NCBI GenBank assembly: GCA_007116205.1
Contig: SKIY01000030.1
Coordinates: 1 to 15,041, forward strand
Direction: 5' to 3'
Length of the DNA: 15,041 nucleotides
From: Candidatus Izemoplasma sp.
GTDB taxonomy: Bacteria > Bacillota_I > Bacilli_A > Izemoplasmatales > Izemoplasmataceae
The translations under genes were made by a program, and so were the position numbers. Below are positions 1-6,656 of the stretch, piece by piece. The notes beneath the pieces were generated by a model. The model saw only the letters and a program-made list of their open reading frames with translations, did no database searches and was not told the DNA's origin. How positions within the stretch are numbered: the first letter of the stretch is position 1; each line of letters starts with the position of its first letter.

Positions 1-619
1 AACCTCTAATCGCTGCGGCAATTTTTTTAGCCACATCAATATCTTTTGTCTCTAAGTCAATATTATAAGCAATCAAAGGCATCCGGGCACCAACACCTGT
101 AACACCCGCTGTAGGATGTATTTCAGCTTCTCCGAAATCAGGCTTCCACGCTGCTTCTTTAATTTTTTCTTTCATCCCTTCAAACTGTCCTTTACGGATG
201 TTAGGCAGTTTCTTACGCTTCGTCTCTTGCGCAGCTTCAGCATACAAAAACACTGGTATTTTCAATGTATCTGCAATCATTGCTCCCATTTTATTTGCAA
301 TTTCAACACAGCGTTCCATAGTGATGTTCGCTATTGGAATAAATGGGACAACGTCGGTCGCACCCATTCTTGGATGTTCACCAGCTTGGGCATTCATGTC
401 GATGAGTTCAGTGACCTTATCCATAAACTTAATAAGCGGATCTAACATCGCCTCAGGATCTCCTAACAAAGTAACCACCGTACGGTTATAGTCTTTATCT
501 GGTTCATAACTAACAAGTTTAAACCCCGCTTGGTTTTTTAACGGTGCTACTATTTCTTCAATTTTTTCTAAATCTCTTCCCTCAGAAAAATTTGGTACGC
601 ATTGAACAATTGGTTTCAT
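1..619 (-). CDS. ftcD: Glutamate formimidoyltransferase, partial (3' end beyond the left edge)
   Basis: Transfers the formimino group of N-formimino-L-glutamate, from histidine breakdown, to tetrahydrofolate in the cytoplasm, giving glutamate and 5-formimino-THF. The visible 206 residues cover the N-terminal formiminotransferase domain. They show PNFSEGRD at residues 9-16 and GEHPRMGATDVVPF at about 80-93, where His82 matches the catalytic histidine of the mammalian enzyme. A glycine-rich segment (HPTAGVTGVGARMP) follows near residue 170. The ATG at 617-619 lies one base after the hutU stop. Its ribosome binding site (GGAGGA) sits inside the last hutU codons, so translation is probably coupled. 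It is the third gene of the hut operon. Because the gene is cut, it cannot be seen whether a cyclodeaminase domain is fused, as in animals, or encoded separately. Confidence 0.95.
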   Translation of the reverse strand, partial: MKPIVQCVPNFSEGRDLEKIEEIVAPLKNQAGFKLVSYEPDKDYNRTVVTLLGDPEAMLDPLIKFMDKVTELIDMNAQAGEHPRMGATDVVPFIPIANITMERCVEIANKMGAMIADTLKIPVFLYAEAAQETKRKKLPNIRKGQFEGMKEKIKEAAWKPDFGEAEIHPTAGVTGVGARMPLIAYNIDLETKDIDVAKKIAAAIRG

Positions 620-620
620 T

Positions 621-2657
621 TTAGTATCCTCCCTTTTTATAATGTTTATCTACAAGCGCTTTTAGCGCCTCTTTATTACTAATAAATGGTAGTGTAATAT
701 GACCTTCTTTGTTTTTATTGAACGTAGCACTCGTCTCAATAGCATGATCATTTTGAGCCCATGCACGCCTCGAAACACCACCCATAACGTCCCACATCAT
801 CGCACGCTTCAATATTTCATCAGTTTCATATGAACCATCTAAAATCATGCCATAACCACCATTAACAGCTTTAGATATCCCTACGCCTCCACCATTATGC
901 AATGCCACAAGACTCATTCCTCTCGCTGCATTTCCTGCAAAAACATGCGTAGCCATCTCACTCATCATATTCGAGCCATCTTTAATATTTGATGTTTCTC
1001 TAAAAGGCGAATCCGTCCCACCGGTATCGTGATGGTCTCTACCAAGCATAATCGGTCCAACTTCTTTATTACGAACCATTTCATTGAACTTTAACGCAAT
1101 CTCCGTACGTCCCCAAGCATCCTGATATAATATCCGTGCTTTCGTTCCAACGACGAGTTTATTCTTTTTAGCGTCCTTGATCCAGTTATAATTATCCCGA
1201 TCTTGAAACCGTCGATTGGGATTAATCGCCTGCATTGCTGCTTGATCAGTTTTATCTAAGTCGCTATCTTTACCTGATAGACACACCCATCGAAATGGAC
1301 CGTATCCATAATCAAATAAAACAGGACCCATAATATCTTCCACATAACTTGGCCATATAAAACCGTCCAAATCATTTTCACCATTCTTACAAATTTCTTC
1401 CACACCAGCATCGTATATAGCTTTCATAAAACTATTGCCATAATCAAAGAAATACGTTCCACGTTCATTTAAAGTAGCAACCATTTCATAATGTTTTTTT
1501 AAGCCTTCATCAACATAACGGTTAAATGCCTCTTGGTCTTCGTTTAATAACTTTGTTCGAGCTTCAAAGCTTAATCCTTGTGGTGTATATCCACCATCAT
1601 AAACATTGTGACAACTCGTTTGATCACTCAATAAATCTATTTTGATATGATGCGCAATTGCATATGCTAATAAGTCGACAATATTCCCATGAAATGCTAA
1701 ACTTGCTGCTTTACCAGCCTCTTTAAGTTTAACAGCCCGTTCAAATGCCTGTTTAGGACTATCTAATATCTCATCGACCCATCCTTGTTCATATCTGGTA
1801 TCAATGCGTGAACGATCAACCTCAGCAATCAAACCAACACCACCAGCAATCTTCGTGGCTTTACCTTGTGCACCACTCATACCACCTAGTCCACTAGAAA
1901 CAAACAAAACCCCTTGTAAATCTTTATCTTGCGCAATACCTAACTTACTTCTTCCTGCATTTAAAAGCGTTGAGTACGTCCCGTGAACAATTCCTTGTGG
2001 TCCAATATACATCCAACCACCCGCAGTCATTTGTCCATAATTCGCAACGCCTAAGCTTGCGGCACGATTGAAATGATGAGGATTATTGTATATCCCTATC
2101 ATCAGTCCATTCGTCAACATAACTCTCGGGGCATGCTTAAAAGACTTAAAAATTCCAAGCGGATGTCCAGACATAATGACCAACGTTTCATCCTCTTTTA
2201 AATATTCTAAATACTTCATGACGAGTTGATATTGCATCCAGTTTTGAAACACTTGTCCTGTTTCTCCATAGGTCACAAGTTCATATGGGTATAAAGCAAT
2301 ATCAAAATCAAGATTATTATTAATCATAACTTGAAAGGCTTTCCCTGCTAAAGTATCGCCTTTATAAGTATCGATGTCCATCCCGCGTATATTTCCTTCT
2401 GGGCGAAAACGATACCCGTAAATTCTACCGTGTTCCATCAGTTCCATCATAAACTCTTCCGCAAGCACTTCATGCCATTTTTTGGGAATATAACGTAAAG
2501 CATTTTGAAGGGCTAACACCGTGTCTTCCTTAGAAAGCTGCATCGCACGTTTTGGTGCGCGACGAATCCCCTTAATAAAAGGTTTAACTTTCGGTAGTTG
2601 TGGAAAAATATCTTCTAAAGTAAAACGCTGATACGTATCAATAAAACGCTCATTCAT
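621..2657 (-). CDS. hutU: Urocanate hydratase (urocanase), long form
   Basis: Adds water to urocanate to give 4-imidazolone-5-propionate, the second step of histidine degradation; the family uses tightly bound NAD+ as an electrophile. The 678-residue protein has a clear urocanase core: SGHPLG near residue 164, YGQMTAG, YIGPQGIVHGT, the nucleotide-binding GLGGMSGAQ at 256-264, SDQTSCHN, GPFRWVCLSG, RDHHDTGGTDSPFRETSN and LHNGGGVG. It is about 120 residues longer than the common 550-residue bacterial enzyme (HutU of Bacillus or Pseudomonas). In length and motif wording it resembles the animal UROC1 form of about 676 residues. The ATG at 2655-2657 follows AGGAGG by 8 bases, and that site overlaps the hutH stop codon. 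It is the middle gene of the operon. Confidence 0.96.
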   Translation of the reverse strand: MNERFIDTYQRFTLEDIFPQLPKVKPFIKGIRRAPKRAMQLSKEDTVLALQNALRYIPKKWHEVLAEEFMMELMEHGRIYGYRFRPEGNIRGMDIDTYKGDTLAGKAFQVMINNNLDFDIALYPYELVTYGETGQVFQNWMQYQLVMKYLEYLKEDETLVIMSGHPLGIFKSFKHAPRVMLTNGLMIGIYNNPHHFNRAASLGVANYGQMTAGGWMYIGPQGIVHGTYSTLLNAGRSKLGIAQDKDLQGVLFVSSGLGGMSGAQGKATKIAGGVGLIAEVDRSRIDTRYEQGWVDEILDSPKQAFERAVKLKEAGKAASLAFHGNIVDLLAYAIAHHIKIDLLSDQTSCHNVYDGGYTPQGLSFEARTKLLNEDQEAFNRYVDEGLKKHYEMVATLNERGTYFFDYGNSFMKAIYDAGVEEICKNGENDLDGFIWPSYVEDIMGPVLFDYGYGPFRWVCLSGKDSDLDKTDQAAMQAINPNRRFQDRDNYNWIKDAKKNKLVVGTKARILYQDAWGRTEIALKFNEMVRNKEVGPIMLGRDHHDTGGTDSPFRETSNIKDGSNMMSEMATHVFAGNAARGMSLVALHNGGGVGISKAVNGGYGMILDGSYETDEILKRAMMWDVMGGVSRRAWAQNDHAIETSATFNKNKEGHITLPFISNKEALKALVDKHYKKGGY

Positions 2658-2669
2658 ACAAAAAACCTC

Positions 2670-4157
2670 CTATATCTTACGCGCTGCAATCATATTTGAA
2701 ACACTACGCATATACGGTTGCATAACACAATCTTGTCCTATATGAGGCACTTCACTCCGCACACAATCATAAATACTTCTTAACTTTTCACTCATACCAT
2801 CAAGGCCGCGGAAATCTAAAGCTTGTGCTACTGTAAATAACTCTAAAGCCAACACCTCTTGAACGTGGCCAATAATTTTACTTGCCTTGCGTGCAGCAAT
2901 AGTTCCCATCGATACGTGGTCTTCTTGATTCGCACTTGAAGGAATAGAATCCACACTCGCCGGGTGTGCTAACACTTTATTTTCACTAACTAATGACGCT
3001 GCAGCATACTGAACAATCATAAACCCTGAATTTAAGCCTTTTTTCTCAACTAAAAACGCTGGTAATCCTTCACTAAGTTGTGGATTAACAAGTCGTTCCA
3101 AACGCCGTTCAGAAATATTTGCAATTTCGCTCATGGCAATCGCTAAATAATCCATAACCAAAGCAACCGGTTGTCCATGAAAATTTCCAGCACTGATCGC
3201 ATCACCATTATCAAAAATTAAAGGATTGTCTGTCACAGCATTCATTTCTTTTTCAACAATATCTCTAACAAAATACAACGTATCTAGCGTCGCACCATGT
3301 ACTTGCGGAACACAACGAATAGAGTATGCATCTTGAACACGAACCGTTCCTTGCTTGGTAATATTTTTACTCCCTTCTAACAAACTTCTAATACGGTTAG
3401 CCACAACGATTTGACCACTCTGTTGTCGAACGTCTTGAACACGTGCGTCAAAGGCATCAATAATACCTTCTAAAGCTTCCATCACGAGCGCAACATTTTT
3501 ATTCGCAACATCCATTAAATAAAACGCATCATAAACACTAAGTGCCGCAACTGCAGTCATCGCTTGGGTACCATTAATAAGCGCTAAACCTTCTTTGGCA
3601 TGTAATGCATCAATAGGCTCAACACCAGCTTTTTCCAAAGCATCAAGCGTCTCCATGCGTTCCCCTTGATAAAACACTTCTCCCTTTCCAATTAAAGGCA
3701 GCGCCATATGTGCAAGCGGTACTAAATCCCCACTCGCACCGAGTGACCCTTGTTCATAAACCACAGGAATAATATCATTGTTTAAATACTCAATCATTTT
3801 CTCAACCGTCTCTAAGCGAATACCACTGTTTCCTTGTATTAACGATTTAATACGTAACGTCAGCATCCCACGGACAACAGCTTCTGAGAACACATCTCCC
3901 AATCCACAAGCGTGACTCATCAATAGATTCAACTGCAGTTTGTCAATATCAGTCTCTGAAATACGATGATCAGACAGTTTACCAAACCCCGTATTTATTC
4001 CATAAACAACGCGTTTTTCATCTATAATCCCTTCAACAATACGTCGTGATGCACGCACGCATGTTTTCGTTTCTTCTGATAAAAATACTTTTTCTTTTTC
4101 ACGAACAATCTTCGCGTAAAGATCTAAAGTTAATCGTTCTTTTCCTAACTCAATCAT
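2670..4157 (-). CDS. hutH: Histidine ammonia-lyase (histidase)
   Basis: Removes ammonia from L-histidine to give trans-urocanate, the first step of histidine utilisation; a cytoplasmic homotetramer in the family. The Ala141-Ser142-Gly143 triad within GSLGASGDLVPLAH would cyclise into the MIO electrophilic cofactor. Other family signatures are YGINTGFGKL near residue 54, NGTQAMTA near 195, and QDAYSIRCVPQVHGA, whose QDxYSxR is conserved. The start chosen is ATG 4155-4157 (MIELGKERL), because AGGAGG lies just upstream, and the 495-residue product matches the usual 500-510. In-frame starts up to 4193 would add 12 low-complexity residues and place the ribosome binding site inside the gene. It is the first gene of hutH-hutU-ftcD, with a 12-base gap to hutU. 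A cre-like operator at 4213-4226 suggests carbon catabolite repression. Confidence 0.96.
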   Translation of the reverse strand: MIELGKERLTLDLYAKIVREKEKVFLSEETKTCVRASRRIVEGIIDEKRVVYGINTGFGKLSDHRISETDIDKLQLNLLMSHACGLGDVFSEAVVRGMLTLRIKSLIQGNSGIRLETVEKMIEYLNNDIIPVVYEQGSLGASGDLVPLAHMALPLIGKGEVFYQGERMETLDALEKAGVEPIDALHAKEGLALINGTQAMTAVAALSVYDAFYLMDVANKNVALVMEALEGIIDAFDARVQDVRQQSGQIVVANRIRSLLEGSKNITKQGTVRVQDAYSIRCVPQVHGATLDTLYFVRDIVEKEMNAVTDNPLIFDNGDAISAGNFHGQPVALVMDYLAIAMSEIANISERRLERLVNPQLSEGLPAFLVEKKGLNSGFMIVQYAAASLVSENKVLAHPASVDSIPSSANQEDHVSMGTIAARKASKIIGHVQEVLALELFTVAQALDFRGLDGMSEKLRSIYDCVRSEVPHIGQDCVMQPYMRSVSNMIAARKI

Positions 4158-4188
4158 AGAACCTCCTAATGAACTTGACATCGCTATA

Positions 4189-4217
4189 ATCATACCATAA
4201 ATACGATAAAAATAAAA
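4189..4217 (-). promoter_or_regulatory. Candidate hut operon promoter
   Basis: Reading the minus strand, TATGAT (4194-4189) is a plausible -10 box about 32 bases before the hutH start. At a 17-base spacing the -35 position (4217-4212) reads TTTTAT, which is weak. An alternative pairing is TTGTAA (4227-4222), an 18-base gap, and TATTTA (4203-4198). Both put the -35 region under or beside the cre-like site, as expected for a repressible promoter. The choice between them is uncertain. Confidence 0.4.
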
Positions 4218-4226
4218 GCGTTTACA
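4213..4226. promoter_or_regulatory. Catabolite-responsive element (cre)-like site
   Basis: The minus strand reads TGTAAACGCTTTTA, matching the Gram-positive cre consensus TGWAANCGNTNWCA at all but the penultimate position. It overlaps the -35 region of the hutH promoter and also a possible plus-strand -35 (TTTACA, 4221-4226) of the divergent methyltransferase gene. In Bacillus subtilis the hut operon is repressed through CcpA, so a CcpA-type repressor site here is reasonable. No ccpA gene is in the window. Confidence 0.6.
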
Positions 4227-4272
4227 AACCGATTAAAAACCTTTATAAAGCCTTATATTTAAAACAATTCCA

Positions 4273-4281
4273 TGCTATAAT
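4273..4281 (+). promoter_or_regulatory. Candidate extended -10 promoter of the methyltransferase gene
   Basis: TGCTATAAT is a perfect extended -10 element 30 bases before the ATG at 4311. The -35 position (4253-4258, TTATAT) is weak, as is common with extended -10 promoters. A second possible promoter upstream is TTTACA (4221-4226), 17 bases, TATAAA (4244-4249), which overlaps the cre-like site. Which is used cannot be told from sequence. Confidence 0.55.
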
Positions 4282-4310
4282 TTAAGAAAATATAGACAAC
4301 GGAGGACCCT

Positions 4311-5132
4311 ATGGCATATAACTGGATTGATCCTAAAGCACATTCGATAAACGCAATTTTATTAATGGATAAATGGATGCTAGAACACCTTCTAGGCATC
4401 AAAAACCAAGACGGCTTGTATAGCGATGAGGATTACCGATATCATCTTGCGATTGTTATCAGTCAAAATCCTCATATAGAGTGGTACATTTTACATAAGT
4501 GTGAGGATGCATTACCAATCATTAAAACACTTAAAACCATCGTTCCAAAATATCTCAATGCCGCAATGATTGAAGAAAGTTATCTAACTTTTCTCAAAAC
4601 AATAGAAACATACCTAGTCTATGTCTATCCAAAAATTATGGCTAACCTTGATTATATAAAAAAATGGAATCCTAATAAGTTATTAGAACTCACTAACTTT
4701 ACAGATAAAACAGTGTTAGATATTGGAAGTGGTACTGGTCGCTTAGCCTTTGCAGTAGCTCAAAAAGCTAAACATATCTACGCCGTCGAACCTGTCGATG
4801 CTTTAAGAACGTACATGCGAAAATACGCAGCCGATAACGGCATCAACAATATTACCATAGTTGATGGAACCATTGAACAGATTCCCTACCCAGACAATAC
4901 ATTTGATATCGTTATGTCAGCGCATGTGATGGGTGATGATTACAAAAAAGAATATCAGGAAATGACTCGAGTATTAAAAAGACCTGGGATTTTAATCGAT
5001 TGTCCCGGTGAAGATGGTCTAGAGCGCTCTTACCACGAACAAAATCTCGAAAAACTGGGATTTACCATGCACACCTATAAAGACTCAAGCGGCATTACCG
5101 TTCCCCGAGCCATAAAGTATATAACCAAATAA
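4311..5132 (+). CDS. Class I SAM-dependent methyltransferase with a long N-terminal region
   Basis: Probably transfers a methyl group from S-adenosylmethionine; the acceptor is unknown. The C-terminal half (about 130-240) is a Methyltransf_11-type Rossmann fold. Motif I is DIGSGTG at residues 137-143, followed by an acidic residue in AVEPVD that would bind the ribose, then VDGTIEQIPYPDNTFDIVMSAHVM (motifs II-III) and EMTRVLKRPGILI (post-motif). The first 130 residues match no family I recognise; they look alpha-helical and may bind the substrate. A strong GGAGG lies 6 bases before the ATG. The gene is single, diverges from hutH across 153 bases, and ends just before a hairpin at 5135-5155. 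A role linked to histidine use is possible only by position. Of the 273 residues, only the methyltransferase fold is secure. Confidence 0.8.
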   Translation: MAYNWIDPKAHSINAILLMDKWMLEHLLGIKNQDGLYSDEDYRYHLAIVISQNPHIEWYILHKCEDALPIIKTLKTIVPKYLNAAMIEESYLTFLKTIETYLVYVYPKIMANLDYIKKWNPNKLLELTNFTDKTVLDIGSGTGRLAFAVAQKAKHIYAVEPVDALRTYMRKYAADNGINNITIVDGTIEQIPYPDNTFDIVMSAHVMGDDYKKEYQEMTRVLKRPGILIDCPGEDGLERSYHEQNLEKLGFTMHTYKDSSGITVPRAIKYITK

Positions 5133-5134
5133 AA

Positions 5135-5155
5135 AAAGAAGTCCAAGACTTCTTT
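5135..5155. terminator. Hairpin terminator of the tRNA operon, shared with the methyltransferase gene
   Basis: A perfect 9-bp stem (AAAGAAGTC / GACTTCTTT) closes a 3-base loop. On the minus strand it is followed by TTTTATTT, giving a good rho-independent terminator 12 bases past tRNA-Trp. On the plus strand the tail (ACAATTTTAT) is weaker, but it may still end methyltransferase transcripts. Confidence 0.75.
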
Positions 5156-5166
5156 ACAATTTTATA

Positions 5167-5241
5167 TGGCAGGGGTGACAGGATTCGAACCCGTACTAAC
5201 GGTTTTGGAGACCGCTGTGCTACCATTGACACCACACCCCT
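5167..5241 (-). tRNA. tRNA-Trp (anticodon CCA)
   Basis: The minus strand folds as a complete tRNA: 7-bp acceptor stem AGGGGTG / CACCCCT, discriminator G, and encoded 3' CCA (5169-5167). The anticodon arm is GCGGT-CTCCAAA-ACCGT, with CCA reading UGG codons. The T arm is ACGGG-TTCGAAT-CCTGT, with its last pair a G-T. It lies three bases after tRNA-Tyr and would be co-transcribed with it. A CCA anticodon fits a genome where UGA is not tryptophan. Confidence 0.96.
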
Positions 5242-5244
5242 AGT

Positions 5245-5329
5245 TGGTGGAGGGGGACGGATTCGAACCGCCGAACCCTGAGGGAGCAGATTTACAGTCT
5301 GCCGCGTTTAGCCACTTCGCTACCCCTCC
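5245..5329 (-). tRNA. tRNA-Tyr (anticodon GTA)
   Basis: The minus strand begins with acceptor GGAGGGG (5329-5323) pairing with CCCCTCC near the 3' end, followed by A and an encoded CCA. The anticodon loop CTGTAAA carries GTA. A long variable arm (TGCTCCCTCAGGGTTC region) makes this a class II tRNA, as expected for bacterial tRNA-Tyr. The T loop GGTTCGAATCC is standard. It is the first gene of a two-tRNA operon. Confidence 0.96.
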
Positions 5330-5358
5330 AACAATATACGCTTATTTAGCGCTATCAT

Positions 5359-5387
5359 ATTATATCAAAGGCATCCTAATAAATCAA
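5359..5387 (-). promoter_or_regulatory. Promoter of the tRNA-Tyr/tRNA-Trp operon
   Basis: On the minus strand TTGATT (5387-5382) and TATAAT (5364-5359) are separated by exactly 17 bases. Transcription would begin about 20 bases before the tRNA-Tyr 5' end. It is back to back with the promoter of the thioredoxin-like gene. Confidence 0.8.
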
Positions 5388-5421
5388 GATTAATTCATGA
5401 TACTTTCTATAGGCAAATCAA

Positions 5422-5450
5422 TTGACAAATACACATTAGAAATCTATACT
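5422..5450 (+). promoter_or_regulatory. Strong sigma-A type promoter of the thioredoxin-like gene
   Basis: TTGACA (5422-5427), a 17-base spacer and TATACT (5445-5450) form a near-consensus housekeeping promoter. The expected transcription start near 5457 leaves a leader of only about 20 bases before the GTG start codon. Confidence 0.85.
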
Positions 5451-5476
5451 AATGAAGCCAAGAAAGAAGGTGTACC

Positions 5477-5791
5477 GTGGATACTATTACAACTTTAGAA
5501 GACTTTGAAAGTAATTTAATCAAACACGATATAATGCTCGTTATCGCTAAAACGCATAGCTGTGCTACATGCCAGATCATTAACGCACATTTATTAAGAA
5601 CGATTCCAATGCTTGATAAAATACCACATTATCAACTCTTTGTGGATGATGTCGAAGCATTTAGAGGCAAATACGTGGTCTTTAGTGTACCGACTGTTTT
5701 AATCTTCGCAAAAGAAAAAGAAATATTAAGAGAATCACGTTTTATTGATACGCATAAGATTAACCGATTATTAGAAAACTACTTACAATAG
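5477..5791 (+). CDS. Thioredoxin-like protein
   Basis: A 104-residue single-domain thioredoxin-fold protein, probably a cytoplasmic thiol-disulfide reductant. The redox pair is C29-A-T-C32 (CATC, against CGPC in classical thioredoxin), and the cis-proline is Pro72 in SVPTV. No signal peptide or membrane segment is seen. The start is GTG at 5477, preceded by AAGAAGG at about 6 bases; an in-frame stop at 5453-5455 leaves no better start. Length and motif resemble the YtpP/YdbP-type thioredoxin-like proteins of Bacillus, whose roles are poorly defined. It is monocistronic, with its own near-consensus promoter and a hairpin after the stop at 5807-5859. Confidence 0.85.
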   Translation: MDTITTLEDFESNLIKHDIMLVIAKTHSCATCQIINAHLLRTIPMLDKIPHYQLFVDDVEAFRGKYVVFSVPTVLIFAKEKEILRESRFIDTHKINRLLENYLQ

Positions 5792-5806
5792 CTTTATCTA
5801 AAAAAT

Positions 5807-5859
5807 AAACTGCACCTTCTCTATTGAACTAAGTACCCTCAATAGAAAAGATGCAGTTT
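5807..5859. terminator. Long bidirectional hairpin terminator between convergent genes
   Basis: Arms of 21 bases (5807-5827 and 5839-5859) pair around an 11-base loop. On the plus strand there are two C-A mismatches; on the minus strand the same positions become G-U wobbles, so that transcript folds more completely and is then followed by TATTTTTTAG. It would end both the thioredoxin-like transcript and the long minus-strand operon from 8963. Confidence 0.8.
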
Positions 5860-5916
5860 TAATATGCTAAAAATTGCTATACTATTTCTCAATCCTTAAA
5901 AACTTTTCACTATACA

Positions 5917-6645
5917 CTAAGACATATCTTTTAGATGAAACAAGACATATGCATGCAATCCGCTTGAACTGCGAATCTCAACATATATACCTTCTGGTTC
6001 ACGATAATACGCAAATGTAAGTTTCGTATTATACAACGCTTCTTGCCGGTAATGTACCTTGATGTGTTTGATAGCGGCTTCATTAACCAAGTCTTTTTCT
6101 AAAAAGTCATGGGCTAATGCTACGTACTGCGCGTTGTTCATATGATTATTGATGTCAATATATGCTTCAAAAACTTTCGTTTCAACCACGTAAAGTTTAT
6201 GCTCTTTACGGGGTTTATACTTGCTAATTGATAAAGATGTAGCTTCCCTACGAGCATCCGTAAACATATTCAGTAATGTTTCAGAAGGTTGCACTAACTT
6301 TTTAGTGACTGTATCAATTAAAACAAATTTACCGCGTCCATGCAAATAAACAGTGTTTTCATTATCTCTAATTTGATATTTACGATACCCAAAATACTTT
6401 TTAAAACTGTATGGCAACGTTCCTACAATAATATCACTACGTGCTTTTGGTAACGCAAAAATATCAAACTCATAATCCGTTAATACCCACGCTAGATTTC
6501 GTGCCTGATGATATGCCGCACTAGCGCCATAACTATTCGCATTCAACTCCATAATATCACTCATTAAAAAAGCAATATTCCGCGTTGATAAATGGTTATT
6601 GCGGTGGCACAAAAAGTTTTCTACAGCGTACGTCTTTTCAAACAT
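5917..6645 (-). CDS. Acyl-ACP thioesterase (FatA/FatB-like)
   Basis: Predicted to hydrolyse acyl-acyl carrier protein and release free fatty acid in the cytoplasm. The 242-residue protein has the double hot-dog layout of the acyl-ACP thioesterase family. In the N-terminal hot-dog, NLAWVLTDYEFDI near 50-62 is followed by a P..SD..VGT stretch. In the C-terminal hot-dog, D164-I-N166-N-H168-M-N-N171 matches the family's DxNxHxNN active-site segment. Length is normal for bacterial members (about 240-250). It follows the permease gene by 11 bases with AAGGTG before the ATG, so it is likely the last gene of the operon. Chain-length preference cannot be read from sequence. Its pairing with an ABC transporter is not one I recognise. 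Confidence 0.85.
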   Translation of the reverse strand: MFEKTYAVENFLCHRNNHLSTRNIAFLMSDIMELNANSYGASAAYHQARNLAWVLTDYEFDIFALPKARSDIIVGTLPYSFKKYFGYRKYQIRDNENTVYLHGRGKFVLIDTVTKKLVQPSETLLNMFTDARREATSLSISKYKPRKEHKLYVVETKVFEAYIDINNHMNNAQYVALAHDFLEKDLVNEAAIKHIKVHYRQEALYNTKLTFAYYREPEGIYVEIRSSSGLHAYVLFHLKDMS

Positions 6646-6656
6646 TGAACCACACC

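Noticed and set aside
116..491. Plus-strand open frames over the ftcD region
   Set aside because: They lie antisense to the clearly conserved ftcD reading frame, lack recognisable motifs and have no ribosome binding site.
4158..4310. Riboswitch or structured leader between hutH and the methyltransferase
   Set aside because: The leaders on both sides are short and no conserved riboswitch core or strong stem was seen; the space is explained by two promoters and a cre-like site.
5167..5329. The tRNA pair as an integration (att) site
   Set aside because: No integrase nearby and no repeated copy of a tRNA 3' end was found in the window.
5875..5883. TGCTATACT on the plus strand as an antisense promoter into the thioesterase 3' end
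   Set aside because: There is no matching -35 and no gene downstream; one extended -10-like word is likely by chance in AT-rich DNA.
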